64,000 nucleotides of DNA from JAAYOS01 sp050950785 (GTDB lineage: Bacteria > Bacillota > Clostridia > Oscillospirales > JAAYOS01), in the NCBI GenBank assembly GCA_050950785.1, contig JBMNIG010000007.1:1-64000 (forward strand), written 5' to 3'. Shown piece after piece: positions 54,956 to 63,277 of the stretch. Under the pieces are notes generated by a model. It made no database searches and had not been told where the DNA came from. It worked only from the letters and a program-made list of their open reading frames with translations. The position numbers and the translations under genes were made by a program. Positions within the stretch are counted from its first letter, which is position 1, and the number at the start of each line of letters is the position of its first letter.

Positions 54956-55690
54956 TTGGAAAAGATACTGGAAGTGACAGGACTGACAAAGATCTACCGA
55001 AACGGGCGCGGGGCCTCGAATATCAGTCTAACCCTTGAGCGAGGTGATGTGGTAGGGCTATTAGGACCCAATGGCTCAGGTAAGACAACGACAATGAAGG
55101 CCATAGTAGGACTGGTTCATGCCGACTCGGGAAGTGTGAAGATCTTTGGTCATGATGCGGCAATAGATTTTGAAAAGGCAATGGACAGGGTGGGGTGTCT
55201 CATTGAAGCTCCTGCTCTTTATGAATATATGACTGCTGCCGCAAACCTCAGGTTGGCATCCCGCTATTATCCAAATGTAACGAAACAGAGAATAGTGGAT
55301 GTCCTTAGACTGGTGAGGCTGGATAAATACAAAAAGGATAAGGTGGGCCGCTTCTCTCTTGGAATGAAGCAGCGGCTTGGTCTTGCACTGGCTCTTTTGT
55401 CGGAACCGGAGCTTCTTATTCTTGATGAGCCGGCAAACGGTCTTGACATTGAGGGAATCGTGGAGATTCGAGAAATAATTTTGCGCCTTGCAAAGGAAAA
55501 GGGTATAACCTTTTTGATTTCAAGCCATATTGCCGCTGAGATCGAAAAAACCTGCAACAAGGTGGCCGTGCTTCACGAGGGTGAAATGCTGTCTTTTGAC
55601 AATATGGAAGATGCATTGATGCGATATCCCACCCTTGAAGACTATTATCTTGAGAAGGTCCGGGACAAGCGCGGGCCGCTAGAGCTTTAA
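54956..55690 (+). CDS. ABC transporter ATP-binding protein
   Basis: The protein has 244 residues from TTG 54956, chosen because AGGAG lies seven bases upstream and family similarity begins at ILEVTGLTKIYRNGRG; an ATG at 54914 adds 14 residues. Walker A is GPNGSGKTT, the signature is FSLGMKQRLGLALALL, and Walker B is LLILDEPANGLD with the H-loop in SSHIAAE. It pairs with the permease that follows after 13 bases. The size and order resemble ABC systems that export or expel peptides such as lantibiotics. Confidence 0.94.
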   Translation: MEKILEVTGLTKIYRNGRGASNISLTLERGDVVGLLGPNGSGKTTTMKAIVGLVHADSGSVKIFGHDAAIDFEKAMDRVGCLIEAPALYEYMTAAANLRLASRYYPNVTKQRIVDVLRLVRLDKYKKDKVGRFSLGMKQRLGLALALLSEPELLILDEPANGLDIEGIVEIREIILRLAKEKGITFLISSHIAAEIEKTCNKVAVLHEGEMLSFDNMEDALMRYPTLEDYYLEKVRDKRGPLEL

Positions 55691-55703
55691 GGGAGGTAGG
55701 ACG

Positions 55704-56450
55704 ATGAAGCGTTATTGGGCCGGTACGTTAAATGAAATGGATAAACTGTTGGCGAAGAAAAAATACTATGTATTCCTAATAATCGAAGTCGCCATATGTG
55801 TACTTATGCTCGTCTTAGACAAGTTGTTTTCGCGGGTAAGCGAAGGTATCATCACCTTCGGTGCAGCAGATCTCTCCCTTATGATGCTTACATTTTTCAT
55901 TCATGTATATATTCCGCTTATTATCTTTATGGCAAGCTGCGACGTGTTTGCATCAGAGTTTCACGACGGAACAGTCAAGGCAGTTTTGATCCGTCCGGTA
56001 ACAAGGCTGAAGGCTTATCTTAGCAAAATAACTTCTGTGATGTTACTTTCCCTTGGATATATGGCAGCCCTGTTTCTGACAACAGTAACTTTGGAGTTGC
56101 TTTTTGGTGAGGGTCTACGCAGCTTCTGGGTGAGCATTGGGGCATATATTTTAGATATCGTTCCGCTTTTTGTTTTGTTGCTTATGGCAGTGTTAATGAA
56201 TCAGCTGGTCAAGAGTTCATCACTTACTATGTTTCTGTTGATACTGGTATATGTACTTCTGACAGTGCTTAGTATATTTATTCCGCAACTAAGCGGGCTT
56301 TTGTTTACAGGATATGCGCAGTGGCACAATCTATGGATCGGACAGACGATACCGTTTTGGCCAATGGTCGCAAAAATTGGTCTGCTTGCAGGCTATGCCA
56401 CAATCTTTATGAGTGGTGGATATTATCTGTTTGAACGACGGGAGTTCTGA
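55704..56450 (+). CDS. ABC-2-type transporter permease
   Basis: The 248-residue protein has six membrane helices (about 20-38, 57-78, 100-125, 140-165, 175-195, 220-240) and the ABC-2 pattern MASCDVFASEFHDGTVKAVLIRPVTRLKAYLSKI between helices 2 and 3. GGGAGGTAGG precedes the ATG. It is partnered with the preceding ATPase. A nested palindrome separates it from the histidine kinase. Confidence 0.9.
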   Translation: MKRYWAGTLNEMDKLLAKKKYYVFLIIEVAICVLMLVLDKLFSRVSEGIITFGAADLSLMMLTFFIHVYIPLIIFMASCDVFASEFHDGTVKAVLIRPVTRLKAYLSKITSVMLLSLGYMAALFLTTVTLELLFGEGLRSFWVSIGAYILDIVPLFVLLLMAVLMNQLVKSSSLTMFLLILVYVLLTVLSIFIPQLSGLLFTGYAQWHNLWIGQTIPFWPMVAKIGLLAGYATIFMSGGYYLFERREF

Positions 56451-56458
56451 GGATGAGG

Positions 56459-56567
56459 GACAAGGGGCTGGACGAGGGCGGACGAGTGGACAGGTTCCCT
56501 GTCCACTCGTCCAGTCCGATGATTTGAGACCGGACGAAAGAATTCTCAAGGAACCTGTCCCCTTGTC
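56459..56567. repeat. Nested REP-like palindrome inside the ABC/two-component operon
   Basis: A perfect 15-bp stem (GGACGAGTGGACAGG/CCTGTCCACTCGTCC, 56480-56512, three-base loop) sits inside an outer pair GACAAGGGG (56459) and CCCCTTGTC (56559). A further GGACAGGTTCC/GGAACCTGTCC pair offers an alternative fold. It lies between permease stop and kinase ribosome site. It is kin in core motif to the 17068-17162 elements. Confidence 0.75.
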
Positions 56568-56592
56568 ATGATTTTGGCGGAGGTGAGTGCTG

Positions 56593-57738
56593 GTGAGTTT
56601 AAAGAGAAAGTTTGCAATTTCGAGTATATTGATGTTTGCGATTCCGGTGCTTTTGATAGCACTTGTGACAGCGATTGTCTTTGGAATATCACTTTTTAGA
56701 CAATCAGCCTTTCTCAACACCCTCGCTGAGATAGACAGTACGATCCCGGACGAAGCCCTGCAGCCAGGAGGCATACTGTTTGCGCCCGTAATAATTTGGG
56801 CACTTTTTTCAACTGCGATCGTAGCTGCAACATGTGCTGTGGTGGTACTATCTCTTTCGCGGGCAATCCTTGCTCCATTGAAAGCTCTCAAGCAGGCGGC
56901 TGAGAATATACGCGATGGTAATCTTGATTTTGAGGTACTTCGCTCCGATCTTCGTGAGATAAACGAGCTTTGCCTTGTGGTCGATGAGCTTCGAATGCGA
57001 CTGAGGAGGAGTGTTGCCGAACAGCTGGCATACGAAAAGGAAAGGAATCGACTTCTTGCTAACATCTCGCATGACCTGCGTACTCCTATCACATCTATTA
57101 AGGGGTATGTAGAGGGCATTCGTGATGGTGTTGCAGAATCTCCCGAAATGAGGGAAAGGTATCTCGAAACGATTTATCTTAAAGCGGGCGCTATTGAGCG
57201 CCTTGTGGAACAGATGTCTGACTTTTCCGAACTTGAACTTGGGAGAATGAGGTTCCATTTTGAGACCGTTGGAGCCGCTAAGTTTCTGCGTGAAGTAATC
57301 GAGGAGTACCGTGTGGACATAGAATCTGCAGGTGCTACTTTTGAAACAGAGCTTCCCGATAGGGATTTGCCTATCAGAATTGACATTGAAAAGTTAAAGA
57401 GGGTTTTCTTAAATCTATTCGGGAATGCCCTTAAGTATAGGGCCGAGCGACCGTTGATAGTGGGGCTTACGGCTGAAATCATAGACAGAGGGATCCACAT
57501 CACCATAAAGGACAACGGACGCGGCATACCCCAGGGTGAGATAAACCGGGTTTTCGAGGGATTTTACAGGGGGGATCCGTCCCGAAGTGGAAGCGCAAAA
57601 GGACACGGCCTTGGGCTTTCGATTTCAAAGCAGATCATGGAAAAGCACAGGGGCAAGATTTGGCTGAAGAGCGAAGAGGACGTTGGAACGGAGGTACACC
57701 TTTACTTGCCTGATGCCGGGGACGGAGGGTTTATATGA
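56593..57738 (+). CDS. Sensor histidine kinase of the ABC operon
   Basis: The 381-residue protein starts at GTG 56593, eight bases after GGAGGT; the GTG at 56587 is too close. Two membrane helices (about 10-33 and 62-90) flank a short extracytoplasmic loop of about 30 residues, as in intramembrane-sensing kinases. HAMP follows, then HisKA with His160 in NISHDLRTPITSIKG, and HATPase boxes FLNLFGNALKY, IKDNGRGIPQ and GHGLGLSIS. A short sensor next to an ABC transporter suggests sensing through the transporter. Confidence 0.94.
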   Translation: MSLKRKFAISSILMFAIPVLLIALVTAIVFGISLFRQSAFLNTLAEIDSTIPDEALQPGGILFAPVIIWALFSTAIVAATCAVVVLSLSRAILAPLKALKQAAENIRDGNLDFEVLRSDLREINELCLVVDELRMRLRRSVAEQLAYEKERNRLLANISHDLRTPITSIKGYVEGIRDGVAESPEMRERYLETIYLKAGAIERLVEQMSDFSELELGRMRFHFETVGAAKFLREVIEEYRVDIESAGATFETELPDRDLPIRIDIEKLKRVFLNLFGNALKYRAERPLIVGLTAEIIDRGIHITIKDNGRGIPQGEINRVFEGFYRGDPSRSGSAKGHGLGLSISKQIMEKHRGKIWLKSEEDVGTEVHLYLPDAGDGGFI

Positions 57739-58418
57739 GGATACTCATTATTGAAGACGAATTGAGCATAGCAGAGCTTGAGCGGGACTATCTTACAGCT
57801 AACGGATTCGAGTGTGATATAGCCACAAACGGGATAAAAGGTCTTGAACTTGCTCTAAATAACGACTATGACCTTGTAATCATCGATATTATGTTACCGG
57901 GATTGGACGGGTTTGCGATACTGTCTAGAATCAGGGAGATAAAGGATATTCCGGTGATATTGCTTACGGCAAAAAATGAAGAGATCGATAAAATCCGCGC
58001 TTTCGGGCTTGGAGCTGACGACTATATGACAAAGCCATTTAGCCCCAGCGAGCTCGTAGCCCGTGTGAAAATGCGTATTGACCGATATGACAGCCTGACG
58101 GGCCGTAAGGAGAAAAACTCAAAACTTAAAATCCGGGGTCTTGAGATAGATCGGGATGCCCGCAAGGTTTTCGTTTTGGGAGAAGAAAAGCAGTTTACTG
58201 CCAAGGAATATGATCTATTGCTGTTTTTAGCTGAAAATCCTAATAGGGTATTTAGCAGAGAGATACTTTTTGACCGGATTTGGGGACTGGATGCAATAGG
58301 TGATGTTGCAACAGTGACGGTTCACATACAGCGGATTCGTGAGAAGATTGAAGAAGACACGCAAAATCCGCAATATGTCGAGACAGTTTGGGGTGCAGGA
58401 TATAGGTTTAGACCATAA
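57735..58418 (+). CDS. OmpR-family response regulator of the ABC operon
   Basis: The 227-residue protein has IIEDELSIAE acids, phosphoacceptor Asp in LVIIDIMLPGLDG, Lys in MTKPF, and a C-terminal winged helix ending TVHIQRIREKIEEDTQNPQYVETVWGAGYRF. It overlaps the kinase by four bases (ATGA), so the two are translationally coupled. It probably controls the transporter genes upstream. Confidence 0.95.
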   Translation: MRILIIEDELSIAELERDYLTANGFECDIATNGIKGLELALNNDYDLVIIDIMLPGLDGFAILSRIREIKDIPVILLTAKNEEIDKIRAFGLGADDYMTKPFSPSELVARVKMRIDRYDSLTGRKEKNSKLKIRGLEIDRDARKVFVLGEEKQFTAKEYDLLLFLAENPNRVFSREILFDRIWGLDAIGDVATVTVHIQRIREKIEEDTQNPQYVETVWGAGYRFRP

Positions 58419-58507
58419 TTTGAATTTAGCCGCTTTATCAATATGATACTTTTTGTTAAAATTAAATTTCTGTTAAACAACATTTGCATAACTTTATAAA
58501 GAAAGTA

Positions 58508-58574
58508 AAGCCTATCTACTGAGGATGCACGGACTATAAACGCCGTCAGAATTGAAACGTAGGAGGCTTTTTTT
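58508..58574 (+). promoter_or_regulatory. Leader hairpin that covers the ribosome site of the Rieske oxidoreductase
   Basis: AAGCCT-AT-CTAC (58508-58519) can pair with GTAG-G-AGGCTT (58559-58569), a ten-pair stem with a bulge followed by a T run up to the ATG at 58575. The 3' arm contains the only ribosome site, TAGGAGG. The same hairpin also looks like an intrinsic terminator. Either use would lower expression by default. Confidence 0.5.
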
Positions 58575-60023
58575 ATGTCGATTTGGACAATGGACTGCAC
58601 TATTGAGCGAAAACCGGCACTAGATAGCAACATAAGTACAGACATAGCGGTAGTCGGAGGAGGGATGGCCGGCATTTTGATCGCCAGACTCTTAAAGGAC
58701 AAAGGGATGGATGTCGTCGTTGTGGAAGCTGACGAGATCGGTGGTGGAAATACAGCCGGAACTACCGCAAAAATTACGCTTCAGCATGGGCTTACCTATG
58801 CCGACATGATAAAAACAATGGGTCATGAAGCGGCACAAAAGTATGTCGATGCAAACAACGATGCATTGCGCAAGTTTGAGGAGCTTGCACAGGGCGTTGA
58901 TTGTGACTACAAAGTTTGTCCGGCTTATGTTTACACCCAGCGTGACACAAAGGTTTTGGAACGTGAACTAAAGGCGGCTGAAAGCTTGGGGATCAAAGCC
59001 GAGATAACCACCGATACAGAACTTCCGTTTTCCGTCAACGTTGCATTGAAATATGATGATCAGGCGCGTTTTCATCCCCTAAAGTTTATACGTGAGATAT
59101 CGAAGGATCTTACAATATACGAACAGACGCAGGTATCGGCAATAAAGGATAGAGTTCTTGACACTACAGGCGGAAAGATTCGTGCAGATAAAGTTGTCAT
59201 AGCGACCCATTATCCCTTTATCAACTTCCCGGGATATTATTTTCTCCGTATGCACCAGAGCCGGACATATATGCTAGCGCTTGAAAACGCGGCAACCATT
59301 GATGGTATGTATATAGACGCGGATGAGGGCGGCTATACATTCCGTGGCTACAATAATATACTCCTGTTCGGAGGAGAGGGACACCGTACGGGCCGCAACA
59401 ACAATAGCGGACGTTATGATAGACTTGCAAAAGCTGCTATGCAATATTATCCGCAGTCAAAGGAAATCGCCAGATGGTCAGCTCAAGACTGTGTTACACA
59501 AGACAAGATCCCGTTCATCGGAGAGTACTCTATGTTTACGCCTAATATGTATGTGGCAACAGGTTTTCGTAAATGGGGCATGACCGGGTCAATGATTTCT
59601 GCAATAATAATATCTTCCATGATAGCTGGCGAGAGGCTAGACTACCAAGATATGTTCAGTCCCTTAAGGTTCAATCCAAAGGCTTCAGGAAAAGGGTTAT
59701 CAAAGGATGTAAGACAGATCACTAAGGGCTTTGCACTGCGAATAGCTCCTTCTGAAGAGGATAATCCGGAGGCGGTACCAAAGGGCTGCGCTTCGATAGT
59801 TACTATTGATGGTAAGAAGCGCGGACTCTATAGAGACGAGAATGGAACAGTATATACTGTCTCGGTAAGGTGTCCACACCTTGGATGCCAACTGTCGTGG
59901 AACCCTGATGAAAAGTCTTGGGACTGTCCCTGTCATGGTTCGCGCTTCACATATGACGGCAAGCGCATCACCGGTCCGGCGGAGGTAAATGACATTTCAA
60001 GACAGACCAGCTTTAAAGGCTAA
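58575..60023 (+). CDS. FAD-dependent oxidoreductase with C-terminal Rieske [2Fe-2S] domain
   Basis: The 482-residue protein has the N-terminal FAD fold AVVGGGMAGILIARLLKDKGMDVVVVEAD (about 26-55), GNTAGTTAKITLQHGL and a DAO-type core to about 375. A Rieske domain follows, with C433-X-H435 (CPHLGC) and C451-X2-H454 (CPCHGS), all four cluster ligands present. The fused architecture resembles YhfW/IolX-like clostridial proteins with unknown electron partners. It is preceded by an RBS-sequestering hairpin. It is monocistronic as far as can be seen. Confidence 0.92.
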   Translation: MSIWTMDCTIERKPALDSNISTDIAVVGGGMAGILIARLLKDKGMDVVVVEADEIGGGNTAGTTAKITLQHGLTYADMIKTMGHEAAQKYVDANNDALRKFEELAQGVDCDYKVCPAYVYTQRDTKVLERELKAAESLGIKAEITTDTELPFSVNVALKYDDQARFHPLKFIREISKDLTIYEQTQVSAIKDRVLDTTGGKIRADKVVIATHYPFINFPGYYFLRMHQSRTYMLALENAATIDGMYIDADEGGYTFRGYNNILLFGGEGHRTGRNNNSGRYDRLAKAAMQYYPQSKEIARWSAQDCVTQDKIPFIGEYSMFTPNMYVATGFRKWGMTGSMISAIIISSMIAGERLDYQDMFSPLRFNPKASGKGLSKDVRQITKGFALRIAPSEEDNPEAVPKGCASIVTIDGKKRGLYRDENGTVYTVSVRCPHLGCQLSWNPDEKSWDCPCHGSRFTYDGKRITGPAEVNDISRQTSFKG

Positions 60024-60188
60024 CTCCCGGCTCTCAGTTATCTAAGCAAATTTTATCATAAATAAAACACCGCAGATTTGCAGTGTTAGCTCAAAAAGTG
60101 ACTTTGCAGGTGGTGTAAAACGCAATCTCACTTTGACAGCGCTAAAAATATAGATTGCTCTTGATATCCTCTACTGATGTACAGTAAT

Positions 60189-60206
60189 ATAGTAATATAT
60201 TACTAT
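60189..60206. promoter_or_regulatory. Perfect 18-bp AT-rich palindrome upstream of the dehydrogenase
   Basis: ATAGTAATATATTACTAT is its own reverse complement. It lies about 100 bases before the D-2-hydroxyacid dehydrogenase gene, in the expected promoter zone, and could be a dimeric regulator site. Upstream, 60061-60160 carries the dispersed TTTGCAGTG-TAG sequence. Confidence 0.45.
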
Positions 60207-60303
60207 AAAAAAATGCTGTTATCATGAGGATAGGTTTGCATGCCTTTCGACAAACGATGTCGAAGATCCCTTTGTCATGTAACATAGCTGTAGGAGTGAG
60301 ATA

Positions 60304-61272
60304 ATGAAGGTTTTGGTTTTGGGATACAACAGGGAAGTTGACTTATTTACGTCCGGTGGTTGGGCACACAAGGAACTTGAAAGACGTTTTCCCAACTGCG
60401 AGTTTCGAGTATATAGGAGGGGCGAGGAAACGCTAGAGGACATGATATGGGCGGATATCGTCACCGGTCATCCCTCAAGAAAAATGCTACGGGAAGCCAA
60501 AAACATAAAGTGGTTTCATATACAATCTGCAGGTGTTGATGGGTACACCGACAAGGACATTTACGGAAATCCAGATATCATTGTTACCCGTACTGCAGAC
60601 GTCTTTTCTTTTGCCATTGCCGAGCACACACTTGGTATGATACTGGCGCTCAACCGAAACTTCCCTAAATATTTGCGCAATCAGGTGGGCCACATATGGC
60701 ACAGGGGAATTGAAAGATATGAGTTGCACGATTCAAATGTACTTATGTTGGGTACAGGAAGTCTTGCAGCGGAGATCGTAAGGCTGCTCAAACCTTTCGG
60801 GTGCAGGATAACCGGGGTTAAGCGCGATGCGGCGACAGCGGTGGAGGGATACGACAAGATATATGCATCCGACGAACTGCACTCAGCTCTGGCCGAAGCA
60901 GATTATATAATAAACACGCTACCCATTACTCCACAGACTGAAAAGTATTTGGGAGCCGACGAATTTGCAGTGATGAAGAGCCGTGCAATGCTAATCAATG
61001 TAGGCAGAGGCGCTACTGTGGACACCGCTGCCCTTATAGATGCGCTCAATAACGGGAGGTTAGCAGGCGCCGGTCTTGATGTGACAGACCCTGAGCCACT
61101 TCCTGAGGACAGCCCTCTTTGGGACATGGAAAATGTGATCATCACGCCTCATAGCTCCGGTTTTTCGGATATCACGGACAAACGGCGTTTTGAGTGCTTT
61201 GCGCAGCTTTTAGAGAAATTCCTTGCCGGAGAGGAACTTGACTATCAAGTTGACTTTTCCCGTGGGTATTAA
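60304..61272 (+). CDS. D-2-hydroxyacid dehydrogenase (NAD(P)-dependent)
   Basis: The 322-residue protein has a Rossmann nucleotide-binding region at VLMLGTGSLAAEIVRLLKPFGCRITGVKRD (about 143). The catalytic Arg lies in LINVGRGATVDTAALIDAL, Glu in DVTDPEPLPEDSPLW and His in ITPHSSGFS (about 282). The first glycine motif reads GTGSLA, a little off the usual GXGXXG. The substrate is unknown. The TIM-barrel gene that follows after about 70 bases suggests a shared sugar-acid pathway. Confidence 0.92.
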   Translation: MKVLVLGYNREVDLFTSGGWAHKELERRFPNCEFRVYRRGEETLEDMIWADIVTGHPSRKMLREAKNIKWFHIQSAGVDGYTDKDIYGNPDIIVTRTADVFSFAIAEHTLGMILALNRNFPKYLRNQVGHIWHRGIERYELHDSNVLMLGTGSLAAEIVRLLKPFGCRITGVKRDAATAVEGYDKIYASDELHSALAEADYIINTLPITPQTEKYLGADEFAVMKSRAMLINVGRGATVDTAALIDALNNGRLAGAGLDVTDPEPLPEDSPLWDMENVIITPHSSGFSDITDKRRFECFAQLLEKFLAGEELDYQVDFSRGY

Positions 61273-61342
61273 AAAGGGATTTATGAGCTTTTGCGAATGA
61301 ACAGTTAAGTAAATGTATATTTTTTTAGTAGAGGAGATGCAT

Positions 61343-62194
61343 ATGTTTTCGTTTCCGATTGGGGTGATTCTTGATTCGTATAGACTACCTGTACGGGATG
61401 CACTTGGTGAAGCAGCTAAACTGGGAGTACAGGGTATACAGGTGTATGCAACTCGCGGTGAGTTATCATCGGAGAATATGACAGTGGCAAAGCGAAGCGA
61501 GTTTTTAGACATGGTTCGCTCCCATGGACTTACTATATCGGCGCTTTGCGGTGATCTGGGACAGGGTTTCGGTGACAGAGAGAAGAACCCATTACTTATT
61601 GATAAGTCAAAAAGAATTCTGGAACTTGCTCGTGAGCTTGACACCGACATCGTAACGACACATATCGGGGTGATTCCGGAGGATAGAAATCATCCCAGAT
61701 ACCAAGTTATGCTGGAAGCTTGTGATAAGCTTAGCCGATTTGCAGAAAATATCGGAGCCAAACTGGCTGTTGAAACAGGACCGGAGAGAGCAGTCACGCT
61801 GAAGGAATTTTTGGATGACCTTTCTTCAAAGGGTATAGCTGTCAACATGGACCCTGCCAACTTTGTTATGGTAACCGGTGACGATCCGGTACAGGCTGTC
61901 TATACTCTTAGTAATTATATTGTACATACACACGCAAAGGACGGGCGCAAACTTGCGGACAGAGACCCTGAAATCATCTACCGCATTATTGAGGATGAAG
62001 TACAATCCGGAAGGTCATTTGTTGAGCTTCCCTTGGGTGAGGGCGACGTATCATTCCCAAGATACCTAAAAGCGCTAAAGGATATTGGTTACAAGGGATT
62101 TTTGACTGTTGAGCGAGAGGTTGGAGAATATCCTGCAGAGGATATTGAGAAGGCTGTCTTGTATCTGCGAGATCTGATAAGACAGGGGGACTAA
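61343..62194 (+). CDS. Sugar phosphate isomerase/epimerase (xylose isomerase-like TIM barrel)
   Basis: The protein has 283 residues from ATG 61343 (MFSFPIGVILDSYRLP), six bases after GAGGAG; ATG 61337 and an upstream start are weaker. AP_endonuc_2-type barrel metal ligands are suggested by AVETGPE (Glu), VNMDPANF (Asp), THAKD (His) and FLTVEREVG (Glu). Members epimerise or isomerise sugars and inositols. It is co-oriented with the dehydrogenase, probably one operon for a sugar-acid route. Confidence 0.88.
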   Translation: MFSFPIGVILDSYRLPVRDALGEAAKLGVQGIQVYATRGELSSENMTVAKRSEFLDMVRSHGLTISALCGDLGQGFGDREKNPLLIDKSKRILELARELDTDIVTTHIGVIPEDRNHPRYQVMLEACDKLSRFAENIGAKLAVETGPERAVTLKEFLDDLSSKGIAVNMDPANFVMVTGDDPVQAVYTLSNYIVHTHAKDGRKLADRDPEIIYRIIEDEVQSGRSFVELPLGEGDVSFPRYLKALKDIGYKGFLTVEREVGEYPAEDIEKAVLYLRDLIRQGD

Positions 62195-62275
62195 GACAAG
62201 TAGATAGTTTTTGATAATTTCAGGTTCTTCTGTTTTAACTGCGAAGATCTGTATGGTTTCAAGAATAGTGCAGTA

Positions 62276-62318
62276 AAGCTCAGCATCCGTCTGTAAAAAT
62301 ATCTGGGATGCTGAGCTT
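62276..62318. terminator. Terminator between convergent units
   Basis: AAGCTCAGCATCC and GGATGCTGAGCTT form a perfect 13-bp stem around a 17-base loop, between the isomerase gene and the convergent ruvX. It likely serves both. Confidence 0.75.
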
Positions 62319-62405
62319 ATTATAATACATATTTAAGACTATCGTATTGAGATGTTATGAGGGTACTATGGGATGCTATGGGCACTATATTAATGTATAT
62401 AAATA

Positions 62406-62828
62406 CTATTCCGTTTTGTTCTTCAGCTCTGCAAGGTAATTTTCTAATATTAGCGAGGCGGCGACCGCATCAACGGTTTCCTTGCGCTTTTTACCACGCT
62501 TTCCAACGTCGGACAGTATTCTATGGGCGCCTACCGTGGTCAAGCGCTCATCACGCAAAACTACGGGAACATCGGTTATTTCCCTAAGGGCATCGGCAAA
62601 CAACGCACTTTTTTCAGCCCGGGGGCCGATTGTTCCATTCATATTTTTTGGGTATCCGACTACAATCACTTCGGGCTGCTTGTCTGCAATCGCGTCACAA
62701 ATATGCTTCAGTGTCCGTTCAAGGCTGTAGCTCATAATTACATATGAATTGCCCACTAAAGTACCTGTAGGATCAGATAAGGCAACGCCCGTGCGTGTAT
62801 CGCCATAATCAATTGCCATGACGCGCAT
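62406..62828 (-). CDS. ruvX: Holliday junction resolvase-like protein RuvX (YqgF)
   Basis: The 140-residue protein has the RNase H-like fold motifs VMAIDYGDTRTGVALSD (Asp6), VVGYPKNMNGTIGPRAE and VVLRDERLTTVGAHRIL, ending KKRKETVDAVAASLILENYL (final acidic residue). It is linked to 16S rRNA 5'-end maturation and to recombination. AGGTGGCAGC precedes the ATG. Confidence 0.95.
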   Translation of the reverse strand: MRVMAIDYGDTRTGVALSDPTGTLVGNSYVIMSYSLERTLKHICDAIADKQPEVIVVGYPKNMNGTIGPRAEKSALFADALREITDVPVVLRDERLTTVGAHRILSDVGKRGKKRKETVDAVAASLILENYLAELKNKTE

Positions 62829-62868
62829 GCTGCCACCTCGTTTCGATACAGATTTGCTTTAGTATATC

Positions 62869-63030
62869 ATGTTCCACTCAACCTTACAATGTGCCATTAA
62901 TGGCATAAACAAAATTTATAAAGATAGTAATGTCTTGTGGGCGGATAAAGCAATACAAGAAGCTGCTAAAATAGAAAATGTCACAAATCTAAAAACCGCT
63001 AAAATAGCTGCGAAGAATGCTGTGAAATAG
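62869..63030 (+). CDS. Possible 53-residue protein or gene remnant
   Basis: The plus-strand frame starts MFHSTLQCAINGINKIYKDS and ends TAKIAAKNAVK. The composition is protein-like (helical, Lys/Ala-rich), but there is no good ribosome site and no family is recognised. It may be a decayed remnant. Confidence 0.25.
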   Translation: MFHSTLQCAINGINKIYKDSNVLWADKAIQEAAKIENVTNLKTAKIAAKNAVK

Positions 63031-63124
63031 AACTTATAAAAACACACAAATGAAGCAAGTGCGGTGTCTATATACAGCTATCAAGAGGAGGTTTTTGCAT
63101 CCTATCAGCTAGCGGGTATGAAGT

Positions 63125-63190
63125 GGCACTCCCATAGGATGATGTCAATTGGGTCAAAGCCCTAATGCTATACATCTTTTAGGGAGTGCC
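63125..63190. ncRNA. Candidate structured RNA or complex hairpin downstream of the GH18 gene
   Basis: GGCACTCCC (63125) pairs perfectly with GGGAGTGCC (63182). Inside, GATGT pairs with ACATC and GGG with CCC, giving a nested three-part stem. CATCCTAT (63098) also pairs with ATAGGATG (63134), overlapping the first stem's interior so that the folds are mutually exclusive or form a pseudoknot. The strand is undetermined; no known riboswitch class was matched. Confidence 0.3.
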
Positions 63191-63277
63191 CATGCATTGT
63201 AAATAAAACGTAAAGTTTTGCCAAGTACCAGGAAAAACCGCATTGCATATTGTGTTTTTCTTGTATATGTTTCAAAT

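Larger units (their letters stand above)
62829..63277. other. 449-bp region between ruvX and the GH18 gene
   Basis: It holds a possible small open frame (62869-63030) and a set of interlocking inverted repeats (63098-63190). It has no other recognisable gene. Confidence 0.4.

Noticed and set aside
63120..63190. Cyclic-di-GMP riboswitch, suggested by TCAAAGCCC
   Set aside because: The other conserved GEMM elements (the CAAACC-type segment and the tetraloop receptor) are absent.
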